Shown piece after piece: positions 26,307 to 35,535 of a DNA stretch of 64,000 bases (positions are counted from its first letter, which is position 1; the number at the start of each line of letters is the position of its first letter). The DNA is from Deltaproteobacteria bacterium (lineage in GTDB: Bacteria > Desulfobacterota > Binatia > UBA9968 > JAJDTQ01). Both the position numbers and the translations under genes were made by a program. Under the pieces are notes generated by a model, which saw nothing but the letters and a program-made list of their open reading frames with translations, made no database searches and had not been told where the DNA came from. The stretch covers positions 62,001-126,000 of the forward strand of contig JAPPNF010000167.1 in assembly GCA_028818755.1 (NCBI GenBank), given 5' to 3'.

Positions 26307-27257
26307 CTACTCCAGCGTGATCCTCGGGTTGGCGTACTTGTAGAGGATGTCCACGAAGAAGTTCACCGTCACGAAAATCACCGCGAAAACGAGGATGAGC
26401 GCCTGCACCAGCGGATAGTCGCGGCTGTAGACCGCGCCCACCACCAGGCTGCCCACCCCGGGCCAGGCAAACACGTGCTCGACGATGACGGTGCCGCCGA
26501 GCAGGCGGCCGAACTGGAGGCCGATGACCGTGATGACCGGCACCAGGGCGTTCTTGAGCGTATGCTTGAAGATCACCCGCCGCTCGGCCAGGCCCTTGGC
26601 CCGCGCCGTGCGCACGTATTCCTTGCCGATCTCCTCCAGCATCTCCGAGCGGGTCATGCGCGCGACGATGGCGGCCATGCCCGTGCCCAGGGTGATGGAG
26701 GGCATGATCAGATACGACAACGTCGTCAAGGGAGCCGTGAAGGAGGCCTGGTAGCCGGACGCGGGCAGGATGGGAAAGTACAGGCTGAAGGCCAGGATCA
26801 GCAGGATGCCCAGCCAGAAGTTCGGAATCGAGATGCCCAGCAGCGCGAACGACATGGCGGTGTAGTCGCTGGCGGTGTTGCGCCGGATGGCGGCGATGAC
26901 TCCGGCGGGGATGGAGATCAGGATCGAGACGATGGTGGCGAAGATCGTGAGCAGGATGGTGGCCGGGAAACGCTCGACGATCAGTTCCAGGTTCGACCGG
27001 TGGTAGTGGATCGACTCGCCGAAATCGCCCAGGAGGACCTTGCCTATCCACACCAGGTACTGCACGTACAGCGGCTTGTCGAGGCCGAGGATCTTCTCGA
27101 AATCGGCACGAACGGACGGGTCGGCAAGGTCCTCGGTCGCGAAGATGAAGTCCACCGGGTCTCCCGGAATCATGTGCAGCAGGGAGAAGACGATGACCGA
27201 CACCAGGAAGAGCACCGGAATGAGGATCAGCAGACGTTGGATGATGTACTGGCGCAA
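26307..27257 (-). CDS. peptide ABC transporter permease (DppB type), first transporter
   Basis: 316 residues with the DppB N-terminus MRQYIIQRLLILIPVLF, periplasmic-loop motifs LGLDKPLYVQYL and GDFGESIHY, and the EAA loop RAKGLAERRVIFKHTL. About six membrane helices. The gene starts 20 bp after the OppF-type ATPase and is followed by the receptor gene. Confidence 0.93.
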   Translation of the reverse strand: MRQYIIQRLLILIPVLFLVSVIVFSLLHMIPGDPVDFIFATEDLADPSVRADFEKILGLDKPLYVQYLVWIGKVLLGDFGESIHYHRSNLELIVERFPATILLTIFATIVSILISIPAGVIAAIRRNTASDYTAMSFALLGISIPNFWLGILLILAFSLYFPILPASGYQASFTAPLTTLSYLIMPSITLGTGMAAIVARMTRSEMLEEIGKEYVRTARAKGLAERRVIFKHTLKNALVPVITVIGLQFGRLLGGTVIVEHVFAWPGVGSLVVGAVYSRDYPLVQALILVFAVIFVTVNFFVDILYKYANPRITLE

Positions 27258-27277
27258 TGCGGTCCTTCCTTACCGGG

Positions 27278-28249
27278 TCAACGCATGTGGCAGGCCACCT
27301 GGCGCCCGCCCGACTTTCTCTCCAGCGGCGGCTCCAGCTCGCCGCACACCGGCTCGGCGATGGGGCAGCGTCCGCGAAACACGCACCCCGGCGGCCGGTC
27401 GATGAGGTTCACCATCTCCCCCTCCAGGACCCGGGGCCGGAACTCCCGGCTGGGGTCCGGCTCGGGGATGGCCGACACCAGCGCTTCCGTGTATGGATGG
27501 GCCGGCTTGTCGAACAGGTCCTCCACCGCACCCACCTCGACGATCTTGCCGCCGTACATCACCGCCACCCGCTCGCAGAAATAGTCCACCACGCTCAGGT
27601 CGTGTGCGATGAACAGGTAAGTCAACCCCTTGGTCCGCTGCAGTTGCCGGAATAGGTTGAGGATCTGCGCGCGCACCGAAACGTCCAGGGCCGACACCGC
27701 CTCGTCGGCGATGATAAGGTCCGGCTCCAGCGCCATGGCCCGGGCGATGCTGATGCGTTGGCGCTGGCCGCCGCTGAACTCATGGGGATAGCGGTCCCGG
27801 TGCTCCGCCTGGAGACCCACCATCTCCAGCAACTCCACCACCCGGTCCCGCACCTGGTTGGCGGGAACGATGTTGTGGAGCTTGATCGGGTTGCCGAGGA
27901 TGTCCCGCACCCGCATACGCGGGTTCAGTGACGTGTAGGGATCCTGAAACACCATCTGGATGCGGCGGCGGAACTTGTGGAAGGCGGAGCGGGGCATCTC
28001 CAGGATCTCCTGTCCGTCGAAGTGCACCTTGCCGCGGGTGGCGTCCACCAGCCGCGTTATCAGCCGGGCGGTGGTGGACTTGCCGCTGCCGCTTTCCCCC
28101 ACCAGTCCGAAGGTCTCGCCTTTCTCAATGGAGAAGTTGATCCCGTCCACCGCCTTGAGCTCCGCTCCCTTGCCGCCGAACAGCGAGAAGAACGAAGTCA
28201 GCGAGAAATACTTCGCCAGGTCGTCGACTCTGAGAATTTCTTCCCGCAT
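27278..28249 (-). CDS. peptide ABC transporter ATP-binding protein (OppF/DppF type), first transporter
   Basis: 323 residues: Walker A GESGSGKS (about 51-58), signature FSGGQRQRIS, Walker B LIIADEAVSALD (Ala replaces the usual Pro after Glu) and the C-terminal RPPGCVFRGRCPI motif. An insertion FFSLFGGKG before the first strand is common in OppF. Seven bases separate it from the OppD-type gene. Confidence 0.93.
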   Translation of the reverse strand: MREEILRVDDLAKYFSLTSFFSLFGGKGAELKAVDGINFSIEKGETFGLVGESGSGKSTTARLITRLVDATRGKVHFDGQEILEMPRSAFHKFRRRIQMVFQDPYTSLNPRMRVRDILGNPIKLHNIVPANQVRDRVVELLEMVGLQAEHRDRYPHEFSGGQRQRISIARAMALEPDLIIADEAVSALDVSVRAQILNLFRQLQRTKGLTYLFIAHDLSVVDYFCERVAVMYGGKIVEVGAVEDLFDKPAHPYTEALVSAIPEPDPSREFRPRVLEGEMVNLIDRPPGCVFRGRCPIAEPVCGELEPPLERKSGGRQVACHMR

Positions 28250-28256
28250 GACGTCC

Positions 28257-29225
28257 TCAAGCCGTGTGGAGATGACAGGCCACCTGCCTGCCCTTGGCCG
28301 TGGCGAGGCGCGGATCCTCGCTCGCGCACACGTCCATGGCCTGGTCGCACCGGGGCCGGAAGTTGCAGCCCTGGGGCGGGTCGAGCAGGTTGCACACCAC
28401 GCCGGGTATGGGGTCCAGCAGCCGGTCGCGCTCGCCCCGGCGCGGCAGCGCCCGCAGGAGCCCCTGGGTATACGGGTGGAATGGGTTCTCGAAGATGGAC
28501 TTCCGGTCCGCCAGCTCCACGATGTTGCCGGCGTACATGACCGCGATGTGGTCGCACAGCACCGCGGCCACGCCGAGGTCGTGGGTGATGAAGATCAGCG
28601 ACTTGCCCAACTGCTCCAGCAGTTCCCGCAGCAGGTCGAGGATCTGCGCCTGTATGGTCACGTCCAGGGCGGTGGTGGGCTCGTCGGCGATCAGCAGGTC
28701 CGGGTTGCACGCCAGCGCGATGGCGATCATGACTCGCTGGCGCATGCCGCCGCTGAACTCGTGGGGATAGCTGTCGAGCCGCTCGTGGGGATTGGGGATG
28801 CCCACCTTGTTGAGCATGTCCTCGGCGCGCTCGTAGGCATCCTTTTTCCGCAGGCCCTCGTGGATCACGTATCCCTCCGCCACCTGGTCGCCGACGGTGT
28901 AGGCAGGGTTCAGCGCCACCATGGGTTCCTGGAAGATCATGGAGATGCGGCTGCCGCGGTAGGAGCGCATCTCCGGCTCCGTCTTGGTCAGCAGGTCCTC
29001 GCCCTTGAACAGGACCTGTCCGTTGGTGATCCGGCCCGGCGGTTGCGGCACGAGCCGCATGAGCGAGAGCGCCAGCACGCTCTTGCCGGAGCCGGTCTCG
29101 CCGACGATGCCCAGCGTCTGCCCCTCTTGCAGTTGGAACGACACCCGGTCCACCGCGGTGAGGATTCCCTTGCGGAGAAAGAAACGGGTCTCCAGGTCCC
29201 GGACGTCCAGGAGCGGCTCAGGCAC
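28257..29225 (-). CDS. peptide ABC transporter ATP-binding protein (OppD/DppD type), first transporter
   Basis: 322 residues from a GTG at 29225 with GAGGA 8 nt upstream; another GTG at 29240 has no ribosome site. Walker A GETGSGKS (about 43-50), signature FSGGMRQRV, Walker [12 protein letters not shown] and the [12 protein letters not shown] motif. It overlaps the permease stop by 8 bp, so translation is coupled. Confidence 0.92.
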   Translation of the reverse strand: MPEPLLDVRDLETRFFLRKGILTAVDRVSFQLQEGQTLGIVGETGSGKSVLALSLMRLVPQPPGRITNGQVLFKGEDLLTKTEPEMRSYRGSRISMIFQEPMVALNPAYTVGDQVAEGYVIHEGLRKKDAYERAEDMLNKVGIPNPHERLDSYPHEFSGGMRQRVMIAIALACNPDLLIADEPTTALDVTIQAQILDLLRELLEQLGKSLIFITHDLGVAAVLCDHIAVMYAGNIVELADRKSIFENPFHPYTQGLLRALPRRGERDRLLDPIPGVVCNLLDPPQGCNFRPRCDQAMDVCASEDPRLATAKGRQVACHLHTA

Positions 29226-30135
29226 TGGACCGTTCCTCACTCAGGCGGGGGTCCAGGACATCGCGGAGGCCGTCACCCAGAAGGTTGAGTCCCAGCACGG
29301 AAAAGCAGATGGCCAGCCCCGGGAAGATGGCGGCCCAGGGATAGAACTCCATGATGGAGCGGGCCTCGTGGAGGATGCTGCCCCAGCTCGGGGTGGGCGG
29401 CGGCACGCCGATGCCCAGGAAGCTCAACGACGCCTCGGCGATGATGGCGTGGGCGAAGTCCAGGGTCGCCTGCACCAGCACCGGGGCCATGCAGTTGGGC
29501 AGGATCTGGCGGAACAGCACCCGAAGGTTGGATTCCCCCTGCACCATGGCCGCTTCCACGTACTCCTTCTCGCGTTCCTTGAGCACCGAGGCCCGCACCA
29601 GACGGGCGAAGTTCGGCGTGTAGCGTATGGCCAGGGCGATGCACACGTTGGTGAGGGACGCGCCCAGGGCGGCCATCAGCGCGATGGCCAGCAGAAGTCC
29701 CGGAAACGCCATCACCGCGTCCATGATGCGCATCAGCACGTTGTCCAGGGTCCGGCCGGCGAAACCCGACACCGCGCCCAGGAAGATCCCTGCCGCCAGC
29801 GCCAGGGTGACGGAGCCGAGCCCGGCGATGACCGAGATGCGCGCGCCGTAGATCACCCGCGAGAAGATGTCGCGTCCGAAGGTATCGGTGCCGAAGGGGT
29901 GCTCCGCCGACAGCGGCACAAGCCGCGCCGTCAGGTCCACTTCATCGGGGTCGTAGTAGGCGATCTGGGGAGCGAACAGGGCGACCACGAAGACGAACGC
30001 TACGAACACCAGTCCAGCCACCGCCATGCGGTTCTCCGAGAACCGCACCAACCAGTCGCGGACCGATGCGAAGGCGCCGCCGACGCGGCCGATTCCGTTT
30101 ATGGTCGTTGCTTCAGCACCTGTGCCGTTGGACAT
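29218..30135 (-). CDS. peptide ABC transporter permease (DppC type), first transporter
   Basis: 305 residues from ATG 30135 (MSNGTGAEA). N-terminal helix VAGLVFVAFVFVVALF, FGTDTFGRDIFSRVIYGAR after it, and an EAA-type loop AAMVQGESNLRVLFRQILPN. About six membrane helices. It is the first gene of the 24-gene minus-strand run; the 128 bp divergent gap to 30264 carries the operator-like palindromes of the DUF4143 gene. Confidence 0.92.
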   Translation of the reverse strand: MSNGTGAEATTINGIGRVGGAFASVRDWLVRFSENRMAVAGLVFVAFVFVVALFAPQIAYYDPDEVDLTARLVPLSAEHPFGTDTFGRDIFSRVIYGARISVIAGLGSVTLALAAGIFLGAVSGFAGRTLDNVLMRIMDAVMAFPGLLLAIALMAALGASLTNVCIALAIRYTPNFARLVRASVLKEREKEYVEAAMVQGESNLRVLFRQILPNCMAPVLVQATLDFAHAIIAEASLSFLGIGVPPPTPSWGSILHEARSIMEFYPWAAIFPGLAICFSVLGLNLLGDGLRDVLDPRLSEERSSA

Positions 30136-30250
30136 GAAGAGTCCTTGCGACCCTTGAGCCGCCGAACAGTAATGGGTCCACATATCGCCTTCGCCGGACC
30201 GCCGTCAAGGAGATTCGACGTGGACCGGACTTGTGCTGATCTGGCTAGCA

Positions 30251-30287
30251 ATTCATGGTGTGAATGGATATCATTCATGGCGTGAAT
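30251..30287. promoter_or_regulatory. twin ATTCA-N5-TGAAT palindromes over the start of the DUF4143 gene
   Basis: Two nearly identical 15 bp palindromes, ATTCATGGTGTGAAT (30251-30265) and ATTCATGGCGTGAAT (30273-30287), are centred 22 bp apart, about two helix turns, so a dimeric regulator could bind both on one face. They overlap the ATG at 30264. The pattern is read directly; a regulatory role is inference. Confidence 0.55.
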
Positions 30288-31502
30288 GATTCGCTTCCAC
30301 GGCAGATTGCCCAAAACCTGCGGCAATGTCTCCGCACCATGCCGGCGGTGGTGCTCACCGGCGCGCGCCAGACCGGCAAGAGCACTCTGGCGGGAGAACT
30401 AACGCCGCCCAGGCGACGCTACGTCTCGTTGGACGACCTGGATGCCCTTGACGCCGCCCGTCATGACCCGACTGCGCTGGTCGGAGGCGAGGCGCCGGTC
30501 ACTTTGGACGAGGTGCAGCGGGCGCCGGACCTTTTGGCCGCGGTTAAGCAGGAGATCGACCGCCGCCGCCGCCCCGGCCAGTTTCTCCTGACGGGTTCGG
30601 CGAACCTGCTGTTGATGCGTCAGGTGGCGGAGACGCTGGCCGGCCGCGCCAGCTATCTTTCGTTGTGGCCCATGTCGCGCCGTGAGCAACTTGGCCTCGG
30701 CGTCTGCGGCGTGTGGGAGCAACTGCTGGCCGCGCCGGATGCAGAGTGGGCCGATATCGTAACGCAGAGCACGGAGGCCGGCCCCGAAGGTTGGCAGGCA
30801 TTGGCCCAGCGCGGCGGCTTCCCTGTTCCTGCGGTGCATCTCGGCACCGACGAGGAGCGCGCCGTGTGGTTCGATGGTTACGTGCGGACGTACCTGGAAC
30901 GCGACCTGCCTCAACTCTCCTCGTTGTCGGCGCTGCCTGACTTTCGCCGACTCATGCGCGCCGCCTGCCAGCGCATCGGCCAGACGGTGAACCAGACGGA
31001 ACTCGGCCGCGACGTCGCCCTGCCGCAGGCCACGGTCCACCGCTATCTCAACCTCCTGGAAACATCCTGCCTGCTGGTGCGCGTGCCGGCCTATGCCGTC
31101 AACCGCACGAAGCGGTTGATGAAGGCTCCCAAGCTCTACTGGAGTGACACGGGCATTGCCATGCACTTGGCGGGCGGCGAGCCTACGGGCGCATGGCTTG
31201 AGAATCTGGTGCTCAATGACCTGCTTGTGTGGCGTGACGCCCGCCTTGCCCGGACCGAAATCCTGCATTGGCGCACCGTGGCGGGCGAAGAAGTGGACTT
31301 CGTAATTGAAACTCAGGACGGCCTCTTGCCCATTGAAATAAAAGCAAGCCGCCGCCCCGGTCTCGGGGACATACGGCATCTGCGAACGTTTCACGCCGAG
31401 TATCCCGGCCAGACCCGGGCGGGGTTACTGCTGCACACCGGAGGCACCACGGAATGGTTAGCCCCGAATGTCCTGGCAACGCCTTGGTGGCAGGTGGTTT
31501 GA
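30264..31502 (+). CDS. AAA ATPase with DUF4143 domain
   Basis: 412 residues. Walker A GARQTGKST (about 33-41), Walker B-like VTLDEVQRAPDLL (about 78-90), sensor region FLLTGSANLLLM, then the DUF4143 C-terminal nuclease-like part with the EEVDFVIE and PIEIKAS motifs (Asp...Glu-x-Lys, PD-(D/E)xK-like). These ATPases are widespread, often solitary, and of uncertain function; toxin-antitoxin or defence roles have been suggested. No ribosome site precedes the ATG; a GTG at 30282 is an alternative start. Confidence 0.88.
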   Translation: MDIIHGVNDSLPRQIAQNLRQCLRTMPAVVLTGARQTGKSTLAGELTPPRRRYVSLDDLDALDAARHDPTALVGGEAPVTLDEVQRAPDLLAAVKQEIDRRRRPGQFLLTGSANLLLMRQVAETLAGRASYLSLWPMSRREQLGLGVCGVWEQLLAAPDAEWADIVTQSTEAGPEGWQALAQRGGFPVPAVHLGTDEERAVWFDGYVRTYLERDLPQLSSLSALPDFRRLMRAACQRIGQTVNQTELGRDVALPQATVHRYLNLLETSCLLVRVPAYAVNRTKRLMKAPKLYWSDTGIAMHLAGGEPTGAWLENLVLNDLLVWRDARLARTEILHWRTVAGEEVDFVIETQDGLLPIEIKASRRPGLGDIRHLRTFHAEYPGQTRAGLLLHTGGTTEWLAPNVLATPWWQVV

Positions 31503-31555
31503 CACGGCCGGTTTGCTGCGCCGACGGTGAACCGCATCATCACGAATAGCCGCAC

Positions 31556-32290
31556 TTACGAGAGCAGGTCACCGTGGCGTGTGGCCGGGACGCCGGTCGG
31601 CGGCTGACCCGGCAGCGTCCAGCGCCGCTCCAGCAAGCGCACGGCGCGCACGACCAACAGGGTCAGGACAAGGTAGATCAAACCCGCCAGAGCGAAGAAC
31701 TCCACCGCCAGGTAGGTGCGGGCAATGAGGGTGCGCGCCACGCCTGTGAGGTCGAGCAACGTGATGGTGCTGGCCAGGGCGCTGCCCTTCAGCAGGAGGA
31801 TCACCTCGTTGCCGTAGGCCGGCAGCGCCTGGCGCACCGCGCGGGGCAGTACGATGAGGCGGATCTCCTGCCAGCGCGAGAAACCCAGGGCCCGTGCCGC
31901 CTCCCGCTCCCCGCGAGGCACCGCCAGCATCCCGCCGCGGATGATCTCGGCCGTGTAGGCGGCGGTGTTCAGGCTGAAGGCGATGATCGCGCACCAGTAC
32001 GCCTCACTCAGGACCGGCCACAGCAGGCTGTCCCGTACCGCCGCGAACTGCGCCAGGCCGTAGTAGACCAGGAAGATCTGAACCAGAAGGGGCGTGCCCC
32101 GGAAGAAGAACACGTAGCCGTAGGCCGGCATCCGGAGCCAGCGATGCCGCGACGTGCGCATGAGCGCCAGCGGGAAGGCCAGGGTGGTGCCTGCCAGCAT
32201 GGCCAGCACCGTAAGCTGCACCGTGAGCCAGGCGCCCGCCAAGAGCTGCGGGATGTCGTTGGCGGCCGTTCCGTAGAACTCCGCGATCAT
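31556..32290 (-). CDS. polar amino-acid ABC transporter permease (HisM/GlnP type)
   Basis: 244 residues; its ATG overlaps the stop of the partner permease (ATGA, 32290-32287). Motifs FFFRGTPLLVQIFLVYYG, YTAEIIRGG and the EAA loop AARALGFSRWQEIRLIVLPRA are diagnostic. About five membrane helices. The partner and receptor are adjacent, but no ATPase gene occurs in this cluster. Confidence 0.92.
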   Translation of the reverse strand: MIAEFYGTAANDIPQLLAGAWLTVQLTVLAMLAGTTLAFPLALMRTSRHRWLRMPAYGYVFFFRGTPLLVQIFLVYYGLAQFAAVRDSLLWPVLSEAYWCAIIAFSLNTAAYTAEIIRGGMLAVPRGEREAARALGFSRWQEIRLIVLPRAVRQALPAYGNEVILLLKGSALASTITLLDLTGVARTLIARTYLAVEFFALAGLIYLVLTLLVVRAVRLLERRWTLPGQPPTGVPATRHGDLLS

Positions 32291-32991
32291 CCGGACCACC
32301 CCACGCCGCGCGCCGCGCGCCGTTCCAACACCTGTATGCCCGCCATGGAGACCGCGGTCATGGCGAGGTAGATGACCGCCGCGGCGAGATAGAAGGTGAA
32401 CGGTCGCTGCGTGTAGCTCACCGCCAATGCGCTCTTGCGCATCAACTCGTCCAGCCCCACCACCGACACCAGAGAGGTGTCCTTTAGCAGCACCAGGAAC
32501 AGGTTGCCCAGCCCCGGAAGCGCCGTCCGCCAGACCTGCGGCAGCAGCACGTGGCGAAACGCGCTCAGCCGTGTGAGCCCCAGGGCGCTGGCGGCCTCGG
32601 CCTGGCCCGGCGGGACGGCAAGGAATGCGCCCCGCAGCACCTCGGTCGCGTAGGCACCGAAGGTCAGGCTCAGGGCCGTCACTCCGGCCAGGAAGGGGTT
32701 TAACTCGAAGAACCCGGTAACGCCGAACAGCGTGGCCACGCGTCCGATGGCGGCGGAGGCGCCGAAGTAGACGATCAGGACCACCAGCAGTTCGGGTACG
32801 CCACGCACCGCGGTGGTGTAGGCGTGAGCGGCGGCACGCAGCAGCCGCCGGCGGGACATCCGCGCCGCCGCGCCGCCGACGCCCAGCAGCAGGCCGCCGG
32901 CGAGGGAGGCGACCGCCAGCCCGGCGGTCACGAGTGTCCCTGCCGCGAGTTGGGTGCCGAAACCGAGCAGTAGCGCCGGGGTCTCGTTCAT
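32287..32991 (-). CDS. polar amino-acid ABC transporter permease (HisQ type)
   Basis: 234 residues with RGVPELLVVLIVYFG, GAYATEVLRGAFLAVP and the EAA loop AASALGLTRLSAFRHVLLPQ. It forms the membrane heterodimer with the following permease. Upstream, 76 bp away, lies the receptor gene in the same direction. Confidence 0.92.
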   Translation of the reverse strand: MNETPALLLGFGTQLAAGTLVTAGLAVASLAGGLLLGVGGAAARMSRRRLLRAAAHAYTTAVRGVPELLVVLIVYFGASAAIGRVATLFGVTGFFELNPFLAGVTALSLTFGAYATEVLRGAFLAVPPGQAEAASALGLTRLSAFRHVLLPQVWRTALPGLGNLFLVLLKDTSLVSVVGLDELMRKSALAVSYTQRPFTFYLAAAVIYLAMTAVSMAGIQVLERRAARGVGWSG

Positions 32992-33067
32992 GCCGACCGC
33001 CTACGCGAGCGGCCATTGTCGAAACGGGATCTACCCGGCGAAGACACTGCCGCGGAATTGCAGGCCA

Positions 33068-33832
33068 CTAGTAGATGCTGAAGGGAAAGTACCGCGCGTT
33101 GATCTTGGCGTAGGTGCCGTCTGCGAGTATGGCCGCCAGCGCGGCGTTGAGCCGTTGGCGCAACGTGTTGTCTTCCTTGCGCACGGCGATGCCGATGCCC
33201 TCGTCCAGCTCGTAGGCGTCGCCCACCACCTCGAAACCGGCTCCCGCCTTGGTCTTCAGCCATTCGTGAAGCACCAACCCATCGGCGAAGATGGCGTCGA
33301 GCCTTCGGGCGGCCAAGTCGAGGTAGGCATCGGTCTGCTTGTCGTAGAGCTTCACCTTCGCGCCGCCGGCGTTCTTCGCCAGCCAGCTCGCGGCAATGGT
33401 GGCGCGCTGGGTGCCGACGGTCTTGCCGGCGAGTTTTGCGGGGTCGAAGCCGCCGCCCTTGGCGGCCACGAAGCGCACCTTGTTGCTGTAGTACTTGTCG
33501 GTGAAGCTCACCACCTTCCTGCGCTCGTCGGTGATGGACATGCTCGCCACGATGGCATCATACTTCCCGGCCAGAAGCGCCGGGATGATGCCGTCCCAAT
33601 CCTGCGCCACCAGCTTGCATTCCACCTTCAGCCGCTCGCAGAGCGCCAGGGCGATGTCGATGTCGAACCCCTTGAGCTTGCCCGACTGGTCGACGAAGTT
33701 GAACGGCGGATAGTAGCCTTCACTGCCGATTCGAAGCGGATTGGGCACACCGGAATCCGCATTCACCACGTAAGCGGAAAACGTCAGCGGTGCGATGAGC
33801 ACCGCCATCAAGCCGACGATGATTCGTTTCAT
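33068..33832 (-). CDS. polar amino-acid ABC transporter substrate-binding protein (SBP family 3)
   Basis: 254 residues from ATG 33832 with GGAGGGGTTC upstream. Signal peptide (MKRIIVGLMAVLIAP, cleavage near 24), then RIGSEGYYPPFNFVDQSGKLKGFDIDIA, the classical family-3 start, and DGIIPALLAGKYDAI with SMSITDERRK. It should bind an arginine/lysine/histidine- or opine-type ligand. Confidence 0.92.
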   Translation of the reverse strand: MKRIIVGLMAVLIAPLTFSAYVVNADSGVPNPLRIGSEGYYPPFNFVDQSGKLKGFDIDIALALCERLKVECKLVAQDWDGIIPALLAGKYDAIVASMSITDERRKVVSFTDKYYSNKVRFVAAKGGGFDPAKLAGKTVGTQRATIAASWLAKNAGGAKVKLYDKQTDAYLDLAARRLDAIFADGLVLHEWLKTKAGAGFEVVGDAYELDEGIGIAVRKEDNTLRQRLNAALAAILADGTYAKINARYFPFSIY

Positions 33833-33979
33833 GAACCCCTCCGATCCTTCTGTCCTCGCACGAACCAGCCTCTCGGGATCCCGTTTGATCATCATCCACT
33901 CTTAGAACACTAACGGTCAATCCCATAATGTTCCCAAGAGGTGGGAAGATGCCGGACCGAAGGGATTCGGCTGTTCTAG

Positions 33980-34007
33980 TTGACTAACGAACGAGATGGG
34001 ATAACAT
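33980..34007 (+). promoter_or_regulatory. candidate promoter of the amidohydrolase run
   Basis: TTGACT (33980-33985), 16 bp spacer, TAACAT (34002-34007). Transcription would start a few bases before the ATG at 34017, so the mRNA would have almost no leader; no ribosome site is visible before that ATG. Confidence 0.35.
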
Positions 34008-34016
34008 GGCGTTTCC

Positions 34017-35501
34017 ATGCCGGCCTCACGATCAGAGAAGATCCGCGCGCGCCTCGGTCACCCGATCATCGACTCCGACGGACATACGGTGGAGCTTACG
34101 CCGGTGTACCTGGATTACCTGAAACAGGCGGGCGGCCCGGATATCGTCGACCGCTACGTCAAGGCCACCGCGGCCCGCGGAACCAACCGCTGGCACGACA
34201 TGACGGAGGACGAGCGGCGCCGCGACTGGACCCGCTGTCCGCCGTGGTGGGCCCGGCCCACGCGCACGCTGGACCGCGCCACGGCGTCGCTGCCGCGGCT
34301 GCTCCACGAGAGGATGGGCGAGCTCGGGCTGGATTACGCCGTCCTCTATCCGACCGAGGGCATGGGCGGTCCGCCGGTCTTCCGTGACGAGGAGCTCCGC
34401 AGGGTGTCGTGCCGAGCCCTCAACACGTTTCACGCCGACATCTATCGCGACTGCGCCGACCGCATGACCCCGGCCGCGGTGATCCCGTTCGAGAACCCGC
34501 AAGAGGCCGTTGAGGAAATGGAGCACGCGATCAGCGTGCTCGGCCTCAAGGTCATCGTCTTCACGCACCAGCGCCGGCCGATTCCGAAGGGGCAGGGCGG
34601 CGCGCCGGAGGCGGCGCAGTACGCCTACCGGCTGGACACCTTCGGAATCGACAGCGAGCACGACTACGACCCTGTGTGGGCCAAGTGCGTCGAGTTGAAA
34701 GCGGTTCCCACCTCCCATGCCGGCTCCCAGGGCATCGGCACGCGCCAGTCCATCTCCAATTACGCGTACAACCATATCGGCCATTTCGCCGCGGCCAACG
34801 AGGCCATCTGCAAGTCGCTGTTCATGGGTGGGGTGACCCGGCGGTTTCCCGGTATCCGGCTGGGCTTCCTCGAGTGCGGTGTCGCATGGGCCTGCGTGCT
34901 GTACGCGGACCTGGTGGGCCACTGGGAGAAACGCGGACCCAAGGGTATCCACAACCTGGATCCGGCCAACCTCGATCAGGAAGAGCTGCTGCGGCTGGTT
35001 GGCGAGTACGGCAGCGACCGGGTGAAGCAGCGGCTGGACGATATCCGGAGGTTCTTCGAGGGAACCGACGCCTCGGCCATCGGCAACTACCGCAAGGCCC
35101 ACGAGCTGAGGCACCCGGACAACCTGGACGACTGGGCGCGGTGCGGGATCGCGGAGGCGGAGGAGATCCGCGACCTGTTCGTGCCCCATTTCTTCTTCGG
35201 CTGCGAGGCGGACGACCCCACGGTGGTGTGGGCCTTCAACGCGCGGGTCAACCCCTTCGGCGCGCGGCTGAACGCGATGATGAGCTCGGACCTGGGGCAC
35301 TGGGACGTGGCCGACATGCGGGAGGTGGTGCCGGAATCGTATGAGTTGCTCGAGCGCGGGCTCCTCACGGAGGACGACTTCCGCGATTTCGCGTTCACCA
35401 ACGCGGCCCGCTTCTACACGGAGATGAACCCGGACTTCTTTGCCGGCACCGTGTGCGAGGACGCGGTAGCCAAGGGCCTTTCCCCGAAGCCGGACATCTA
35501 A
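34017..35501 (+). CDS. amidohydrolase family protein (Amidohydro_2 type), long form
   Basis: 494 residues. The metal motif near the N-terminus is IIDSDGHTVEL (Asp-x-x-His form); PVYLDYLK follows, then the barrel elements FMGGVTRRFPGIRLGFLECGVAW and SDLGHWDVADM. The family comprises TIM-barrel metal-dependent decarboxylases and hydrolases of carboxylated rings and metabolites. Longer than the usual 300-400 residues. First gene of a plus-strand run with a Gfo/Idh oxidoreductase and a second amidohydrolase. Confidence 0.85.
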   Translation: MPASRSEKIRARLGHPIIDSDGHTVELTPVYLDYLKQAGGPDIVDRYVKATAARGTNRWHDMTEDERRRDWTRCPPWWARPTRTLDRATASLPRLLHERMGELGLDYAVLYPTEGMGGPPVFRDEELRRVSCRALNTFHADIYRDCADRMTPAAVIPFENPQEAVEEMEHAISVLGLKVIVFTHQRRPIPKGQGGAPEAAQYAYRLDTFGIDSEHDYDPVWAKCVELKAVPTSHAGSQGIGTRQSISNYAYNHIGHFAAANEAICKSLFMGGVTRRFPGIRLGFLECGVAWACVLYADLVGHWEKRGPKGIHNLDPANLDQEELLRLVGEYGSDRVKQRLDDIRRFFEGTDASAIGNYRKAHELRHPDNLDDWARCGIAEAEEIRDLFVPHFFFGCEADDPTVVWAFNARVNPFGARLNAMMSSDLGHWDVADMREVVPESYELLERGLLTEDDFRDFAFTNAARFYTEMNPDFFAGTVCEDAVAKGLSPKPDI

Positions 35502-35535
35502 GGCAAGCCGTCCACAAGACATTCACGGGAGATTC

